From contig JAFEFL010000043.1 in the NCBI GenBank assembly GCA_018240595.1, positions 100,577-164,576 on the forward strand: DNA of 64,000 bases, read 5' to 3'. The notes beneath the pieces are model-generated. The model did not search any database and was not told where the DNA came from. It was given only the letters and a program-made list of their open reading frames with translations. A program made the position numbers and the translations under genes. Shown one piece after another: positions 46,342 to 54,796 of the stretch (position 1 is the first letter of the stretch; each line of letters starts with the position of its first letter). Source of the DNA: Pseudomonadota bacterium (GTDB taxonomy: Bacteria; Pseudomonadota; Alphaproteobacteria; Rhizobiales; Xanthobacteraceae).

Positions 46342-47634
46342 TCAGACCTCGGCGGTGCTGCGCACCTTGGCGCCGGGCGCGATGGTCGGCGGCGACGCAT
46401 TGAGCTTCTCGATGGCGAAGCCCGCGGCAGCCTTGTAGCCGGCCATGAAGCTCATGCGCTCTTCCGGCGGGATCACATCGTCGATGTCGTCGAAGGTGCC
46501 GCCGCAGCGCTCGTCGACGAGATTGAGCAGGCCGAAAGGACCGGCGCCGCGATTGCGCAGAATGAGCTGCGAGATCGGTCCGCACAACGCCTTGTCGTAG
46601 GCCGTGAAGGCTTCGACGGTGGCGCCGTGCTCGATCATGCAGGCGCCCAGCGTACGCGCATCGACGATCGCCTGGCTGCCGCCGTTGGAGCCGGTCGGAT
46701 ACATGGCATGCGCCGCATCGCCGAGCAGCAGCACCGGACCGTCCTGCCAGGTCGAGACCGGATCGCGATCGATCATCGGATTCTCGAAGGCGCAATCGGC
46801 CTGCGCGATCATCGCCGGCACGTCGAGCCAATCCCAGACCCAGCCGTCGAAATGATGGATGAATTCCGAGGTCTCGACCTGCCGGAACCAGCCGCTCTGC
46901 TTCCAGCCTTCCGAATTGTCGAGCGTCACCTCGGCGATCCAGTTGATCATCGACAGGCCGGTCTTCGGATCGGGATGCGAGATCGGATAAAACACCACGC
47001 GCTGGCGATGCGTGCCGAGGCCGACGAAGGACGCGCCGGAGCGGATCGGCTTGCCCCAGGTGGTGCCGCGCCACATCACGGCGCCGCCCCAGTGGATCGG
47101 CGGCTGCTTCGGATGCATCTGCGCCCGGATCGCCGAATGAATGCCGTCGGCCGCGATCAGCAGCGCGCCCTGCACTTCCTCCGTCGAGCCGTCCGGATGT
47201 TCGATCAGCGCGACGACGCCATCGGCGTTCTTGCGATAGCCATTGACGCGACTGCCGAGCCTGACGGCATTGCGGCCGAGCCGTTCGATCACCGCGTCGT
47301 ACAGCATCAGGTGGAATTTGCCGCGATGCACGGCGTATTGCGGCCAGTGATAGCCCGCGCCGAGTCCGCGCGGCTCGGAATAGATGTCGTTGCCGTTGAG
47401 ACCGACCAGCGCCCATTCGCGCGCCGACAGGCCGACGCGGTCGAGGTCGCTCTGGGTGAAGCCGAGGTCGTAAAGTTCGCGCACGGCATTGGGCTGCATG
47501 TTGATGCCGACGCCCAGCGGCCGCATTTCACGAACCGCCTCGTAGACGACGCAGGGCACCCCGATCTGGTGCAAGGTCAGCGCCGTCGCCAGGCCGCCGA
47601 TGCCGCCGCCGGCAATAATCACGTGATCACGCAT
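46342..47634 (-). CDS. Flavin-dependent monooxygenase, PhzS/3-hydroxybenzoate hydroxylase-like
   Basis: The 430-residue group A flavoprotein shows RDHVIIAGGGIGGLATALTL (FAD fold), LLIAADGIHSAIRAQMHP (second FAD motif) and GDAAHAMYPTGSNGGSQAIV (third FAD motif). It resembles PhzS and 3-hydroxybenzoate or salicylate hydroxylases. The ATG at 47634 has GGGGGAG upstream. It is divergent from the S1/P1 nuclease gene, with a perfect inverted repeat in the intergenic region. Substrate unknown. Confidence 0.88.
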   Translation of the reverse strand: MRDHVIIAGGGIGGLATALTLHQIGVPCVVYEAVREMRPLGVGINMQPNAVRELYDLGFTQSDLDRVGLSAREWALVGLNGNDIYSEPRGLGAGYHWPQYAVHRGKFHLMLYDAVIERLGRNAVRLGSRVNGYRKNADGVVALIEHPDGSTEEVQGALLIAADGIHSAIRAQMHPKQPPIHWGGAVMWRGTTWGKPIRSGASFVGLGTHRQRVVFYPISHPDPKTGLSMINWIAEVTLDNSEGWKQSGWFRQVETSEFIHHFDGWVWDWLDVPAMIAQADCAFENPMIDRDPVSTWQDGPVLLLGDAAHAMYPTGSNGGSQAIVDARTLGACMIEHGATVEAFTAYDKALCGPISQLILRNRGAGPFGLLNLVDERCGGTFDDIDDVIPPEERMSFMAGYKAAAGFAIEKLNASPPTIAPGAKVRSTAEV

Positions 47635-47745
47635 ACGCTTATCTCCCCCGGTGCCATTCCATATCGGCGCCGGCGCAACGGGGCAAGCCGGGCCCCGGAG
47701 CGGTCCGCGGGGGCGCGCCAGTCATGAAATTGTTGCCTCACTGAT

Positions 47746-47764
47746 ATGCTACCTGTGGTAGCAT
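47746..47764. promoter_or_regulatory. Perfect inverted repeat between divergent genes
   Basis: ATGCTACC-TGT-GGTAGCAT is a perfect 19-base inverted repeat with eight-base arms. It is in the 170-base gap between the monooxygenase (minus) and the S1/P1 nuclease gene (plus), 41 bases before the nuclease start. It has the form of an operator for a dimeric repressor; no regulator gene is adjacent. Confidence 0.7.
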
Positions 47765-47804
47765 CTTTCGCAAGACGGTCCATGGGCAGCAAGCGAGGCT
47801 CACG

Positions 47805-48683
47805 ATGCTGACAGTTCCGTACCGGTTGGCGATTGCCGCCTGCTTCGGTCTCCTGCTGGCCGCGCCCCGGCCGGCGGCCGCCTGGGACTATCCGGGCCAC
47901 CGCATCGTCGGCGCCATCGCGGATCAGATTTTGCAGCGCTATTACCCGGCGGTCGCGGCCAAGGTCTATTACACGCTCGCCACCAAGGGTGCCGCGGGCG
48001 ACCTCACCTACCGCAGCCTCAGCCAGGTCGCCGTATTCCCGGATTGCGCCAAGCCCAACAACGAGCGCTGGTGCGGCCGCCCTTCCTCCGACGAAGAAAA
48101 GGCCTATGCCGCGGACAACAAAGGCCACGCGGCATTTCACTATACCGACGTGCCGTTGCAACGGACGCAATACGAGGAGAATTCGGCAGGCACCGAGAAG
48201 ACCGATGTGGTGCACATGATCGAGTATGTCGTCCGGCAACTGCGCGCGAAGACGCCGGCCGACAAGCCGGCGAAGATTGCCGGCGTCAAACTGACCGATA
48301 GCGAGGCGCTGTGGCTGCTCGTCCATCTGGTCGGCGACATTCATCAGCCGATGCATGTCGGCGCCCGCTACTACGCCAGCGATTGCAAGACGCCGGTCGA
48401 TCCGAACACGACCGGCAACGCCGGCAATCACTTCGGCATCGGCACCACGGTGGCGGAGACGCAAGGCGGCAACTTCATCGCGCTCGACGGTCCGGCGCCG
48501 GCGATACCGCCCGCCGACAACCTGCACTTCTATTGGGATGGCACCGCCGTCGTGCAGGCGATGCAGGCCGCCGGCGTCGGCAATTCCGAAGCCGACTTCG
48601 CGAAATTGCTCGCCGCCAGTCCGCCGAACGGCCTGGCGACAACGGAGCCGCCGGAGAAATGGCCGAGGCTATGGGTCGCCTAG
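47805..48683 (+). CDS. S1/P1 nuclease family protein, shortened by an in-frame stop
   Basis: This secreted Zn-dependent nuclease has a signal peptide ending AAAW; the mature start WDYPGHRIVGAIADQ puts the P1 nuclease Trp ligand first. Zn ligands are visible in GHRIVG, HYTDVP, HMIEYVVRQ, HLVGDIHQPMHVG and NHFG. The 292-residue product ends at a TAG (48681-48683) in WVA-stop-IMPLAV. The frame reopens at once, and the next 72 codons (to 48902) code for the usual helical C-terminus (WASDKAREQIAKAGFRLAALL). The likely original codon was GAG (Glu). The gene either makes a truncated protein or is inactive. Confidence 0.85.
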   Translation: MLTVPYRLAIAACFGLLLAAPRPAAAWDYPGHRIVGAIADQILQRYYPAVAAKVYYTLATKGAAGDLTYRSLSQVAVFPDCAKPNNERWCGRPSSDEEKAYAADNKGHAAFHYTDVPLQRTQYEENSAGTEKTDVVHMIEYVVRQLRAKTPADKPAKIAGVKLTDSEALWLLVHLVGDIHQPMHVGARYYASDCKTPVDPNTTGNAGNHFGIGTTVAETQGGNFIALDGPAPAIPPADNLHFYWDGTAVVQAMQAAGVGNSEADFAKLLAASPPNGLATTEPPEKWPRLWVA

Positions 48684-48902
48684 ATCATGCCGCTGGCCGT
48701 CGCCGCGCATGACCGCTTGCAGATTCGTTCCGAGCCGTCGCCGCCGCCGGAGCCCGGCCATCTGTCATGCCGCTGGGCAACGAGTCTCGATACCGGCTAC
48801 CGGCAATGGGCCAGCGACAAGGCGCGCGAGCAGATCGCCAAGGCCGGCTTCCGCCTCGCCGCGCTGCTCGTCGCCATCTACGGCGAGCCATCACCCCCGT
48901 GA
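48684..48902 (+). pseudogene. C-terminal part of the S1/P1 nuclease after the in-frame amber stop
   Basis: This segment lies directly after the TAG at 48681 in the same frame and reads IMPLAVAAHDRL, a Pro-rich bridge, then DTGYRQWASDKAREQIAKAGFRLAALLVAIYGE, matching the C-terminal helices of P1-type nucleases. It has an internal ATG (48687) but no ribosome-binding site and is not a separate gene. Readthrough of TAG would restore a full-length protein. Confidence 0.8.
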
Positions 48903-48952
48903 CAAACCTTGCGCCAACGGACATATAGGGAGGGCGAAAACGGAGGATGCCG

Positions 48953-49153
48953 ATGGCCAACGAACCCAGCTTGTCCCGCGACGAACTCGACGACCGGATC
49001 GCCATCCTGCGCGACAATATCCGTCAGCTCACCGAGCAGGCCGCCGCTTTTTCCGGCGCCGCCGACGAGGAGCGCGCCGCCAACCGCATCGCCGAGCAGC
49101 AGGACGAACTCGATCGGCTGGTCGCGCAGCGCGACAAGCTCGGCAAGAAGTAA
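48953..49153 (+). CDS. Small coiled-coil protein
   Basis: This 66-residue protein is almost entirely a charged helix (ELDDRIAILRDNIRQLTEQA ... QQDELDRLVAQRDKLGKK) and probably a coiled-coil dimer. GGAGG at 48942-48946 is six bases before the ATG at 48953; another ATG at 48947 is too close to it, which settles the start. Related small coiled-coil proteins occur in rhizobia with unknown function. Confidence 0.8.
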   Translation: MANEPSLSRDELDDRIAILRDNIRQLTEQAAAFSGAADEERAANRIAEQQDELDRLVAQRDKLGKK

Positions 49154-49251
49154 TCCTTTGCGCGGCATCCCGTCGCGCCGTTCCCGCTCGGTACCATGTT
49201 AGGCTGACTTCCAAAGTCCGGCGCCCGGCGCCGGCGATGGAGGAACGCCAG

Positions 49252-49578
49252 ATGCCGACACCGACGATTGCGCGGATCTGGCGCGGCCGCACATCGCGCG
49301 CCCGCGCCGACGAATACGAACAATATCTGACCGAAAACGGCGTGAAGGTGCTCGCCGATCGGGCGCTCGCCGTTTCTCAATTCCGCGAGGACCGCGAAAC
49401 CGACAGCGAGTTCATCACCGTCTCCTACTGGGAGAACGTGGAAGCCATGTCGCGTTATGCCGGATCTGATCCGCGCAAGATCCACCATCTGCCGCGCGAC
49501 GAGGAATTCCTGCTCGAATTGCCGGAGAGCGTGCAGGTGCTGCGCATCACCTCGGCGTTCCGGCTGTTCGGCGCCTAG
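49252..49578 (+). CDS. Antibiotic-biosynthesis-monooxygenase-like (ABM superfamily) protein
   Basis: This 108-residue protein reads MPTPTIARIWRGRTSRARAD then YLTENGVKVLADRALAVSQF, VSYWENVEAMSRYAG and HHLPRDEEFLLELPESVQVL, a ferredoxin-like fold pattern seen in ABM and related stress-response proteins. The ATG at 49252 has GGAGGAA eight bases upstream; an ATG at 49237 overlaps that site. Function unknown. Confidence 0.75.
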   Translation: MPTPTIARIWRGRTSRARADEYEQYLTENGVKVLADRALAVSQFREDRETDSEFITVSYWENVEAMSRYAGSDPRKIHHLPRDEEFLLELPESVQVLRITSAFRLFGA

Positions 49579-49584
49579 CGGCCT

Positions 49585-49992
49585 TCAGAATTTGTAGTCG
49601 AGGATGTCGCCGTCGTCGATGAGATCCGACAGGCTCCCGTCCATGTCCTCGACGAGCTCGGCCTGCGGCGCGGCGCCGGTCGGTACCACGTTATCGGGCT
49701 GCGGCAGCCGCTTGCGCATGTCGCGATAGGCCTCGAGCGCGATACCGTCGCCGACGAAGACGCATTTGCAGAGTTCAGGATCGGCGTAGATGTAATAGCG
49801 CTTGCCGTTCTTGATGCGGGCGACGAAGCGGCGCGGCGGCACGCGCTTGATGCGCTCGAGCTGCTCGGCGCTATTGGCCAGCCGCATGACGAAGCCGGCA
49901 TCCTCCAGCTTCATGTCGGATGCGAGTTGCGCCAGCGCGGTACCGCCGAGCACGCCGAAAGCGCCCAGCAAGACAACTGAAAATCTGCGCAT
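49585..49992 (-). CDS. Hypothetical secreted protein
   Basis: This 135-residue protein has a signal peptide ending TALAQ, a basic central region (RVPPRRFVARIKNGKRYYIY) and a CKC motif (PELCKCVFVGD), followed by an acidic C-terminus (LVEDMDGSLSDLIDDGD). Similar proteins occur in related bacteria without a name. The ATG at 49992 has GGGGTGG upstream. The two Cys, only two residues apart, may bind metal. Confidence 0.75.
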   Translation of the reverse strand: MRRFSVVLLGAFGVLGGTALAQLASDMKLEDAGFVMRLANSAEQLERIKRVPPRRFVARIKNGKRYYIYADPELCKCVFVGDGIALEAYRDMRKRLPQPDNVVPTGAAPQAELVEDMDGSLSDLIDDGDILDYKF

Positions 49993-50150
49993 GATCGCCA
50001 CCCCGTGCCACAATCCGCCCCACGCGGCAGATCGCTTCCATTTATACGTCGGCCGAAGCGGTAGCACCAATGCGATGGCAGCATCTGTGCTGCGGATCAC
50101 AGACGCGGATATGTGCTACGATACGTTGACCTCACCCCGGGAGGCCGCCA

Positions 50151-50762
50151 ATGGTCGTTAGAATTTTCGCCGTATTTTTCGCGATTGCCGGCACGACGCT
50201 GGGCGGGTGGACGACGCCGGCGCGGGCGCAACAGTCCTACGGCGGCACGTATCCGATCACCATGCAGGAGCCCGATCCCGGCGTCGATCACACGGCGCGC
50301 GATGTCGAACTGCCGCCGGAGCTGCGCCGCACCTCGGTGTTCTATCGCAGCGACTATCCGTCCGGCACCGTCATCGTCAACACGGCCGATCGCTACCTCT
50401 ATCTCGTCATCGATCAGCAGCGCGCCTTGCGCTACGGCATCGGCGTCGGCCGCGACGGCTTCCAGTGGGGCGGCACGCACAAGATCTCTCGCAAGGCCGA
50501 ATGGCCGGACTGGACGCCGCCGCCGGAAATGATCGAGCGCCAGCCCTACCTGCCGCGCTTCATGGCCGGCGGTCCGGGCAATCCGATGGGCGCCCGCGCC
50601 CTGTACATCGGCACCACGGTGTATCGCATCCACGGCACCAACGCGCCGGAAACGATCGGCCAGGCCGTGTCGTCCGGCTGTTTCCGCCTGGTCAATGAGG
50701 ACATCATGGACCTCTACGAGCGCGTGCCGGTCGGCACCAAGGTCATCGTCCAGCACCAGTAG
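50151..50762 (+). CDS. L,D-transpeptidase (YkuD family), copy 2
   Basis: This 203-residue secreted enzyme has a signal peptide ending TPARA and a YkuD domain (about 65-200) with His161 in IHGTN and the nucleophile Cys177 in VSSGCFRL. It is closely related to the copy at 27380, sharing KAEWPDWTPPPEM, RQPYLPRFMAGGPGNP and the catalytic motif, but lacks the long Gln-rich linker and C-terminal tail. The ATG at 50151 has GGGAGG upstream. It probably crosslinks peptidoglycan or attaches porins. Confidence 0.92.
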   Translation: MVVRIFAVFFAIAGTTLGGWTTPARAQQSYGGTYPITMQEPDPGVDHTARDVELPPELRRTSVFYRSDYPSGTVIVNTADRYLYLVIDQQRALRYGIGVGRDGFQWGGTHKISRKAEWPDWTPPPEMIERQPYLPRFMAGGPGNPMGARALYIGTTVYRIHGTNAPETIGQAVSSGCFRLVNEDIMDLYERVPVGTKVIVQHQ

Positions 50763-50818
50763 CGCCGGCAATGCCGGCCGCGCTATCCTCCCGCAAACAC
50801 GAGTGGGAGGAATTGGAA

Positions 50819-51742
50819 ATGCCGTCGCAAACCGTTGCCGTGATCGGCGCAGGCACCATTGGCGCGAGCTGGGCCGCGATTTTCCTGGCGCAAGGATGCG
50901 ACGTCCGCGCCAGCGATCCATCGCCGCAGGGCGAGGCCTTCGCGCGGCGCTTCATCGCCAATGCCTGGCCGACATTGCAGACGCTGGGCCTGGTCGTGCC
51001 CGGCGCGTCGCAGGATCGCTTCTCCTTCCATGCTTCGGCGGCAAAGGCCTGTGAAGGCGTGGATTTCGTGCAGGAAAGCGGCCCGGAGCGCGAAGAGATC
51101 AAGATCGAGACCTTCAAGGAAATCGACGCCGCAACGCCGCGCGATGCGGTGATCGCGTCGAGTTCATCGGGTCTCCTGATCTCCCGCGTCACCGTCAAAT
51201 GCGCGCATCCGGACCGCTGCGTCATCGGCCACCCGTTCAATCCGCCGCATCTCATTCCGCTGGTCGAAGTGGTGGGCGGCGAGAAGACGTCGCAGCCAGC
51301 CATCGACAAGGCGATGAGTTTCTACCGCGCCATCGGCAAGCACCCGATCCACATCAGGAAGGAAGTGAAAGGCCACGTCGCCAACCGCCTGCAGGCGGCG
51401 CTATGGCGCGAGGCGGTGAGTCTTGTTGCCGAAGGCGTCGTCTCGGTCGCCGATGCCGACGCCGCCATCGCTTACGGCCCCGGCTTGCGCTGGGCGCTGA
51501 TGGGCCCTCACCTCACCTTCCATCTGGCCGGCGGCGAAGGCGGCATGACGCATTTCATGTCGCACCTCGCCCCCGCGGTGCAGAGCTGGATCGACGACTT
51601 CAAGGAGACGCGCGTCACCGACGCAAGGCAGCTCATCATCGACGGCGTCGCCGAAGAAGCGGCGGGGCGCAGCATCGCCGACCTGCAGAAGTGGCGCGAC
51701 CGCAAGCTGATCGAAATCCTGAAAGTGTCGAGCGCGCCCTAG
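50819..51742 (+). CDS. 3-hydroxyacyl-CoA/carnitine dehydrogenase family protein
   Basis: This 307-residue NAD-dependent dehydrogenase shows AVIGAGTIGASWAAIFLAQG (NAD-binding), IASSSSGLLISRV (catalytic Ser environment) and IGHPFNPPHLIPLVEVVGG (active-site His and NPP motif), then a helical C-terminal domain. It is most like L-carnitine 3-dehydrogenase and lambda-crystallin-type hydroxyacyl dehydrogenases, not the fused fatty-acid oxidation enzymes. The ATG at 50819 has GGGAGG upstream. Its stop overlaps the stop of the convergent panE-like gene by two bases. Substrate is not fixed by the sequence. Confidence 0.88.
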   Translation: MPSQTVAVIGAGTIGASWAAIFLAQGCDVRASDPSPQGEAFARRFIANAWPTLQTLGLVVPGASQDRFSFHASAAKACEGVDFVQESGPEREEIKIETFKEIDAATPRDAVIASSSSGLLISRVTVKCAHPDRCVIGHPFNPPHLIPLVEVVGGEKTSQPAIDKAMSFYRAIGKHPIHIRKEVKGHVANRLQAALWREAVSLVAEGVVSVADADAAIAYGPGLRWALMGPHLTFHLAGGEGGMTHFMSHLAPAVQSWIDDFKETRVTDARQLIIDGVAEEAAGRSIADLQKWRDRKLIEILKVSSAP

Positions 51743-52668
51743 CGCGCGGTCTTGGCGTTTTCTTCGCTGATCGCGCGCAGCAGCGCCAGCAGAACGCCGT
51801 TGAGCGGCGTGGCGATGCCATGCCGCTGCCCCGCCGCGACGATGGCGCCGGTCAGGGCTTCGACCTCGAACGGCTTGCCGGCGAGCCGGTCGAAATACAT
51901 CGACGTGCCGAGCTCGGGCGAAAACGTCATGAGCGACGTCATCATGCGCTGAGGTTCGTCATCGGCCAGCGCTGCGCCTTCGGCTCGGCCGACCTTCGCG
52001 GCTTCCGCGAGCACGTCGAGGCACAGCGCGTAAATGTCGGGACGGCGCAGCACGGCCTGGCGCTGCAGCGTGAGCGCGGTCACCGGGTTGGCGGCCGCGT
52101 TGATCAGCAGCTTGCGCCATTTCAGCGTGACGAAGTCGGCGCTGGTCAGGACATGCAGCGGCGTCGGCTGCATCAGTTCGGCGAAGGCCCGGCCGCCGGC
52201 GTCGTCCGGCGTCACAAGTTCGTTGGCGCTGACCGGGCGATAGCGCACGCGATCCGGCGCCAGCCGCTCGCCGTTGTAATAGACCAGCACCGGGACGATG
52301 GCGGCGCCGTTGACGTAAGGGGCGATGCGCTCCTGATGGTCGATGCCGTTTTGCAGCGCCGCGACCGTGGTCGCGGGCGTGCACAGCTTCTTCAGCCAGG
52401 CGCCGGCCGCGCCGGTTTCGTGCGTCTTGGTGCACAGCAGGACCCAGTCGACCGTCCTGACCGCCGCCGGATCGGTGAAAGTTCGCAGCGGCACGTCGAA
52501 AACGCCTTCCGGGCCCTCGACATAGAGACGATCGAGCGGCTGGCGCACGCAGGCCGTGACGTCGTAACGACCAGTACGGGCCAGCAGTCCGGCCGCCGCC
52601 CCCCCAATCCCACCAAGACCGACGACGGCGATGCGCAAACGGCGTGCTGACGCTGGCGGTTTTTCCAT
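51739..52668 (-). CDS. 2-dehydropantoate 2-reductase-like protein (PanE/ApbA family), copy 2
   Basis: This 309-residue PanE/ApbA-family protein has the NADPH motif VVGLGGIGGAAAGLLA, WVLLCTKTHET, ALQNGIDHQERI and the Lys in WRKLLINAAANPVTAL. It differs from the first copy (28342) in most positions and is probably a different activity. The ATG at 52668 has GAGG upstream. An inverted repeat at 52692-52704 lies in its promoter region. Confidence 0.83.
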   Translation of the reverse strand: MEKPPASARRLRIAVVGLGGIGGAAAGLLARTGRYDVTACVRQPLDRLYVEGPEGVFDVPLRTFTDPAAVRTVDWVLLCTKTHETGAAGAWLKKLCTPATTVAALQNGIDHQERIAPYVNGAAIVPVLVYYNGERLAPDRVRYRPVSANELVTPDDAGGRAFAELMQPTPLHVLTSADFVTLKWRKLLINAAANPVTALTLQRQAVLRRPDIYALCLDVLAEAAKVGRAEGAALADDEPQRMMTSLMTFSPELGTSMYFDRLAGKPFEVEALTGAIVAAGQRHGIATPLNGVLLALLRAISEENAKTAR

Positions 52669-52691
52669 GAACCGCAGCCTCGCGCCATTAC

Positions 52692-52704
52692 TTGACTTTG
52701 TCAA
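52692..52704. promoter_or_regulatory. Inverted repeat TTGAC-TTT-GTCAA upstream of panE copy 2
   Basis: A perfect 13-base inverted repeat lies 24 bases upstream of the panE-like start. On the minus strand it contains TTGACA, which could be the -35 box, so a bound regulator would block transcription. I see no matching regulator gene nearby. Confidence 0.45.
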
Positions 52705-52773
52705 CTATCTGGCGCGGACAGAAAAGCGGGCGGGTGGCACGAGGCCGCCCGCCCGCAATATTCGTTTCGAGAC

Positions 52774-53214
52774 CTAGCGCAGCGACAACGCGAGGCCGCT
52801 GAGATCGGCGCTGACGATGAGGCCGGCCTGGCGGCCGGTCAGCGTCAGGACGGCGCCGTTCTGGTTGGTGAGCACCACGCCCTGCGCGCCGCGGCCGACA
52901 GCCGCGCCGGCGCCGGCCTGGCCGTAGACGCCCTCGATGTCACGTGGGCGGCGGATATTGGTGACGGTGCCGTAAAAATTGGTTTCCGAGGCGCCGAAGG
53001 TCAGGCCGTAGCTGATGCCGCCGATGCCGAGGCTGTATTTACGGCCGTGGAAGGTCAGCGTGCCGCTGCCGCCCGAACCGCCGACGATGAAGCCAGCCTT
53101 CACGATGCGGATATGAACGCGGCCGCTGTCGGCATAGGCGGCCGACGTCATGCCGAAGCCCATCAAAGCGGCAAGCGCCACCACGGCGGCGCGGATGCTT
53201 GCACGGAATGTCAT
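52774..53214 (-). CDS. Secreted Gly-rich hypothetical protein
   Basis: This 146-residue protein has a signal peptide ending AAYA and a Gly-rich, probably beta-structured domain (AGFIVGGSGGSGTLTFHGRK, LGIGGISYGLTFGAS, GTVTNIRRPRDIEGVYGQAG, LTGRQAGLIVSADLSGLALS). The pattern is shared by unnamed rhizobial proteins. The ATG at 53214 has AGGGAG upstream. Possible periplasmic binding or structural role. Confidence 0.75.
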   Translation of the reverse strand: MTFRASIRAAVVALAALMGFGMTSAAYADSGRVHIRIVKAGFIVGGSGGSGTLTFHGRKYSLGIGGISYGLTFGASETNFYGTVTNIRRPRDIEGVYGQAGAGAAVGRGAQGVVLTNQNGAVLTLTGRQAGLIVSADLSGLALSLR

Positions 53215-53346
53215 GGATATCTCCCTGGATGCCCTCAACCGCCCCCGGCGGTGAATCGGCGCACACTCACAATACGCCGACGCTTCGAAAGTTCCATGAC
53301 CGGCCGGGGTGATGGCCCGGTCACCCACCGCAATCGGCACCGCCGC

Positions 53347-53841
53347 TCATCTTCTGAACAGACCCATGATGGTCGCCTTGGCCAAGGTCTTGAAATTGAG
53401 ATTGAAACCGATCTGCGCCGCCGGCGTGTCTTCCTTCACCGGGAGCATCTCGTTCACCGCGAATACGGTGAAGATATAGCGGTGCGGGTGATCGCCCTGC
53501 GGCGGGCACGGTCCGCCGTAACCGGCGAAGCCGTAATCGGTCCGTGTCTGCAGGGCGCCTTTCGGCAGCTCGCCGCCGGCGCTGCCCGCCCCGAGCGGAA
53601 GCTCGGTGACATCCGGGGGAATGTTGACCACCAGCCAGTGCCAGAAGCCGGAGCCGGTCGGCGCATCCGGATCGTAGCAGGTGACGGCGTAACTCTTGGT
53701 GCCGGCCGGTCCGGCCGACCACTTCAGATGCGGCGACTTGTTTTCACCGGTGCAGCCGAAGCCGTGGTCGGCCGAGCCGACATGGGTCATCGCCAGATAG
53801 TCGCCATTCTTGAAGCTGTTGCTCGACACCGTGAAAGCCAT
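53347..53841 (-). CDS. YbhB/YbcL (PEBP) family protein
   Basis: This 164-residue cytoplasmic protein of the phosphatidylethanolamine-binding (Raf kinase inhibitor-like) fold has SADHGFGCTGENKSPHLKW, CYDPDAPTGSGFWHWLVVNI and GYGGPCPPQGDHPHRYIFTV, the family's ligand-pocket motifs. The ATG at 53841 has GGAG eight bases upstream. Role in bacteria is not established. Confidence 0.92.
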   Translation of the reverse strand: MAFTVSSNSFKNGDYLAMTHVGSADHGFGCTGENKSPHLKWSAGPAGTKSYAVTCYDPDAPTGSGFWHWLVVNIPPDVTELPLGAGSAGGELPKGALQTRTDYGFAGYGGPCPPQGDHPHRYIFTVFAVNEMLPVKEDTPAAQIGFNLNFKTLAKATIMGLFRR

Positions 53842-53921
53842 GGTCAATCTCCTCACGCGGCAATAACCTTGTTCTTGGTCAGTTTAGCGGGGATGCGGCA
53901 AATGTGCCAATAAGTGCCGCC

Positions 53922-54455
53922 ATGACAAATGACCTGCCCTTCAACTTGTTCGATGGCGCGATCTATCTCTGTCTCGCGGTCGCCGTGATCGCCGGCCTGC
54001 GCAGCGGCTTCCTGCGCGGCGTCGCAACGATCATCGGCTATCTCATCGCCGCTCCGCTCGCGGTCGGCCTGATGCCATACGTGACGCCGCTGGTGAACGC
54101 GCGACTGCCGCTCACCCCGGCGCAACTGCCGTTGCTGTTTTTCGCGGTGTTCTTCGTCATCGGCTTCCTGCTCGCCGCGCTGATGCGCGGCGCCGTCGGC
54201 GAGATCACCGGTCATCGCATCGGCATCGTCGATCGCGCCGCCGGTGCCTTTCTCGGCGCCTTCCGCGTCGTGCTGCTCGCGGTGCTGATCGTGATGGTAT
54301 TCGATCGTATCATCCCACCGGGACGCGAGCCGGAATTCCTCGCCACCTCCCGTCTGCGCCCGATCCTGTCGGAAGCGGGACGCCAGGGTTTGCGCCAGTT
54401 ACCGCCAGACGTTACGGAGTTTATCGATCGCGTGAAGCGCCAGCACGGGCTTTAG
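53922..54455 (+). CDS. cvpA: CvpA family membrane protein
   Basis: This 177-residue inner-membrane protein has four helices and CvpA-type features (FDGAIYLCLAVAVIAGLRSG FLRGVATIIGYL, then AALMRGAVGEITGHRIGIVD RAAGAFLGAFR). CvpA affects envelope integrity and colicin V production. It is usually next to radA and purF in alphaproteobacteria; neither is present here, so it has been moved or these genes are elsewhere. The ATG at 53922 starts MTNDLPFN. Confidence 0.88.
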   Translation: MTNDLPFNLFDGAIYLCLAVAVIAGLRSGFLRGVATIIGYLIAAPLAVGLMPYVTPLVNARLPLTPAQLPLLFFAVFFVIGFLLAALMRGAVGEITGHRIGIVDRAAGAFLGAFRVVLLAVLIVMVFDRIIPPGREPEFLATSRLRPILSEAGRQGLRQLPPDVTEFIDRVKRQHGL

Positions 54456-54547
54456 GCGGGATCCCCCGGCGTGCGGCGCGCTGTACAATTCGCCGTCGCC
54501 GACCTAAGTTTGGCGCATATTCTGTCGAAAACAATGTCGAGGCGGTT

Positions 54548-54793
54548 ATGAGCAACGTCGTTTATGAAATCGTCGAACATGACGGCGGCTGGGCCTACAA
54601 GGTCGACGGCGTCTTTTCGGAAACCTTTCCGACGCATGCCGCTGCGCTTCAGGCCGCCAAGCGCGCCGCTGCCGAGCAGATCGTCCCCGGACACACCGAG
54701 GAAATCGAATACGAGGACGCGAAGGGCAAGTGGCACACCGAGACGGCGAGCGGCAGTGACCGGCCGTCGACGAGCATCAAGGACAAAGGCTAG
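54548..54793 (+). CDS. DUF2188 domain protein
   Basis: This 81-residue protein has the pattern VVYEIVEHDGGWAYKVDGVF SETFPTHAAALQAAKRAAAE, typical of DUF2188, a small domain with a proposed binding role. The ATG at 54548 has a weak purine-rich upstream region. It is probably cytoplasmic. Confidence 0.83.
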   Translation: MSNVVYEIVEHDGGWAYKVDGVFSETFPTHAAALQAAKRAAAEQIVPGHTEEIEYEDAKGKWHTETASGSDRPSTSIKDKG

Positions 54794-54796
54794 CGC

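Noticed and set aside
48273..48428. A possible second S1/P1-like gene in another frame of the nuclease
   Set aside because: Only a shadow of the nuclease; its translation is Ser/Arg-rich and it has no start signals.
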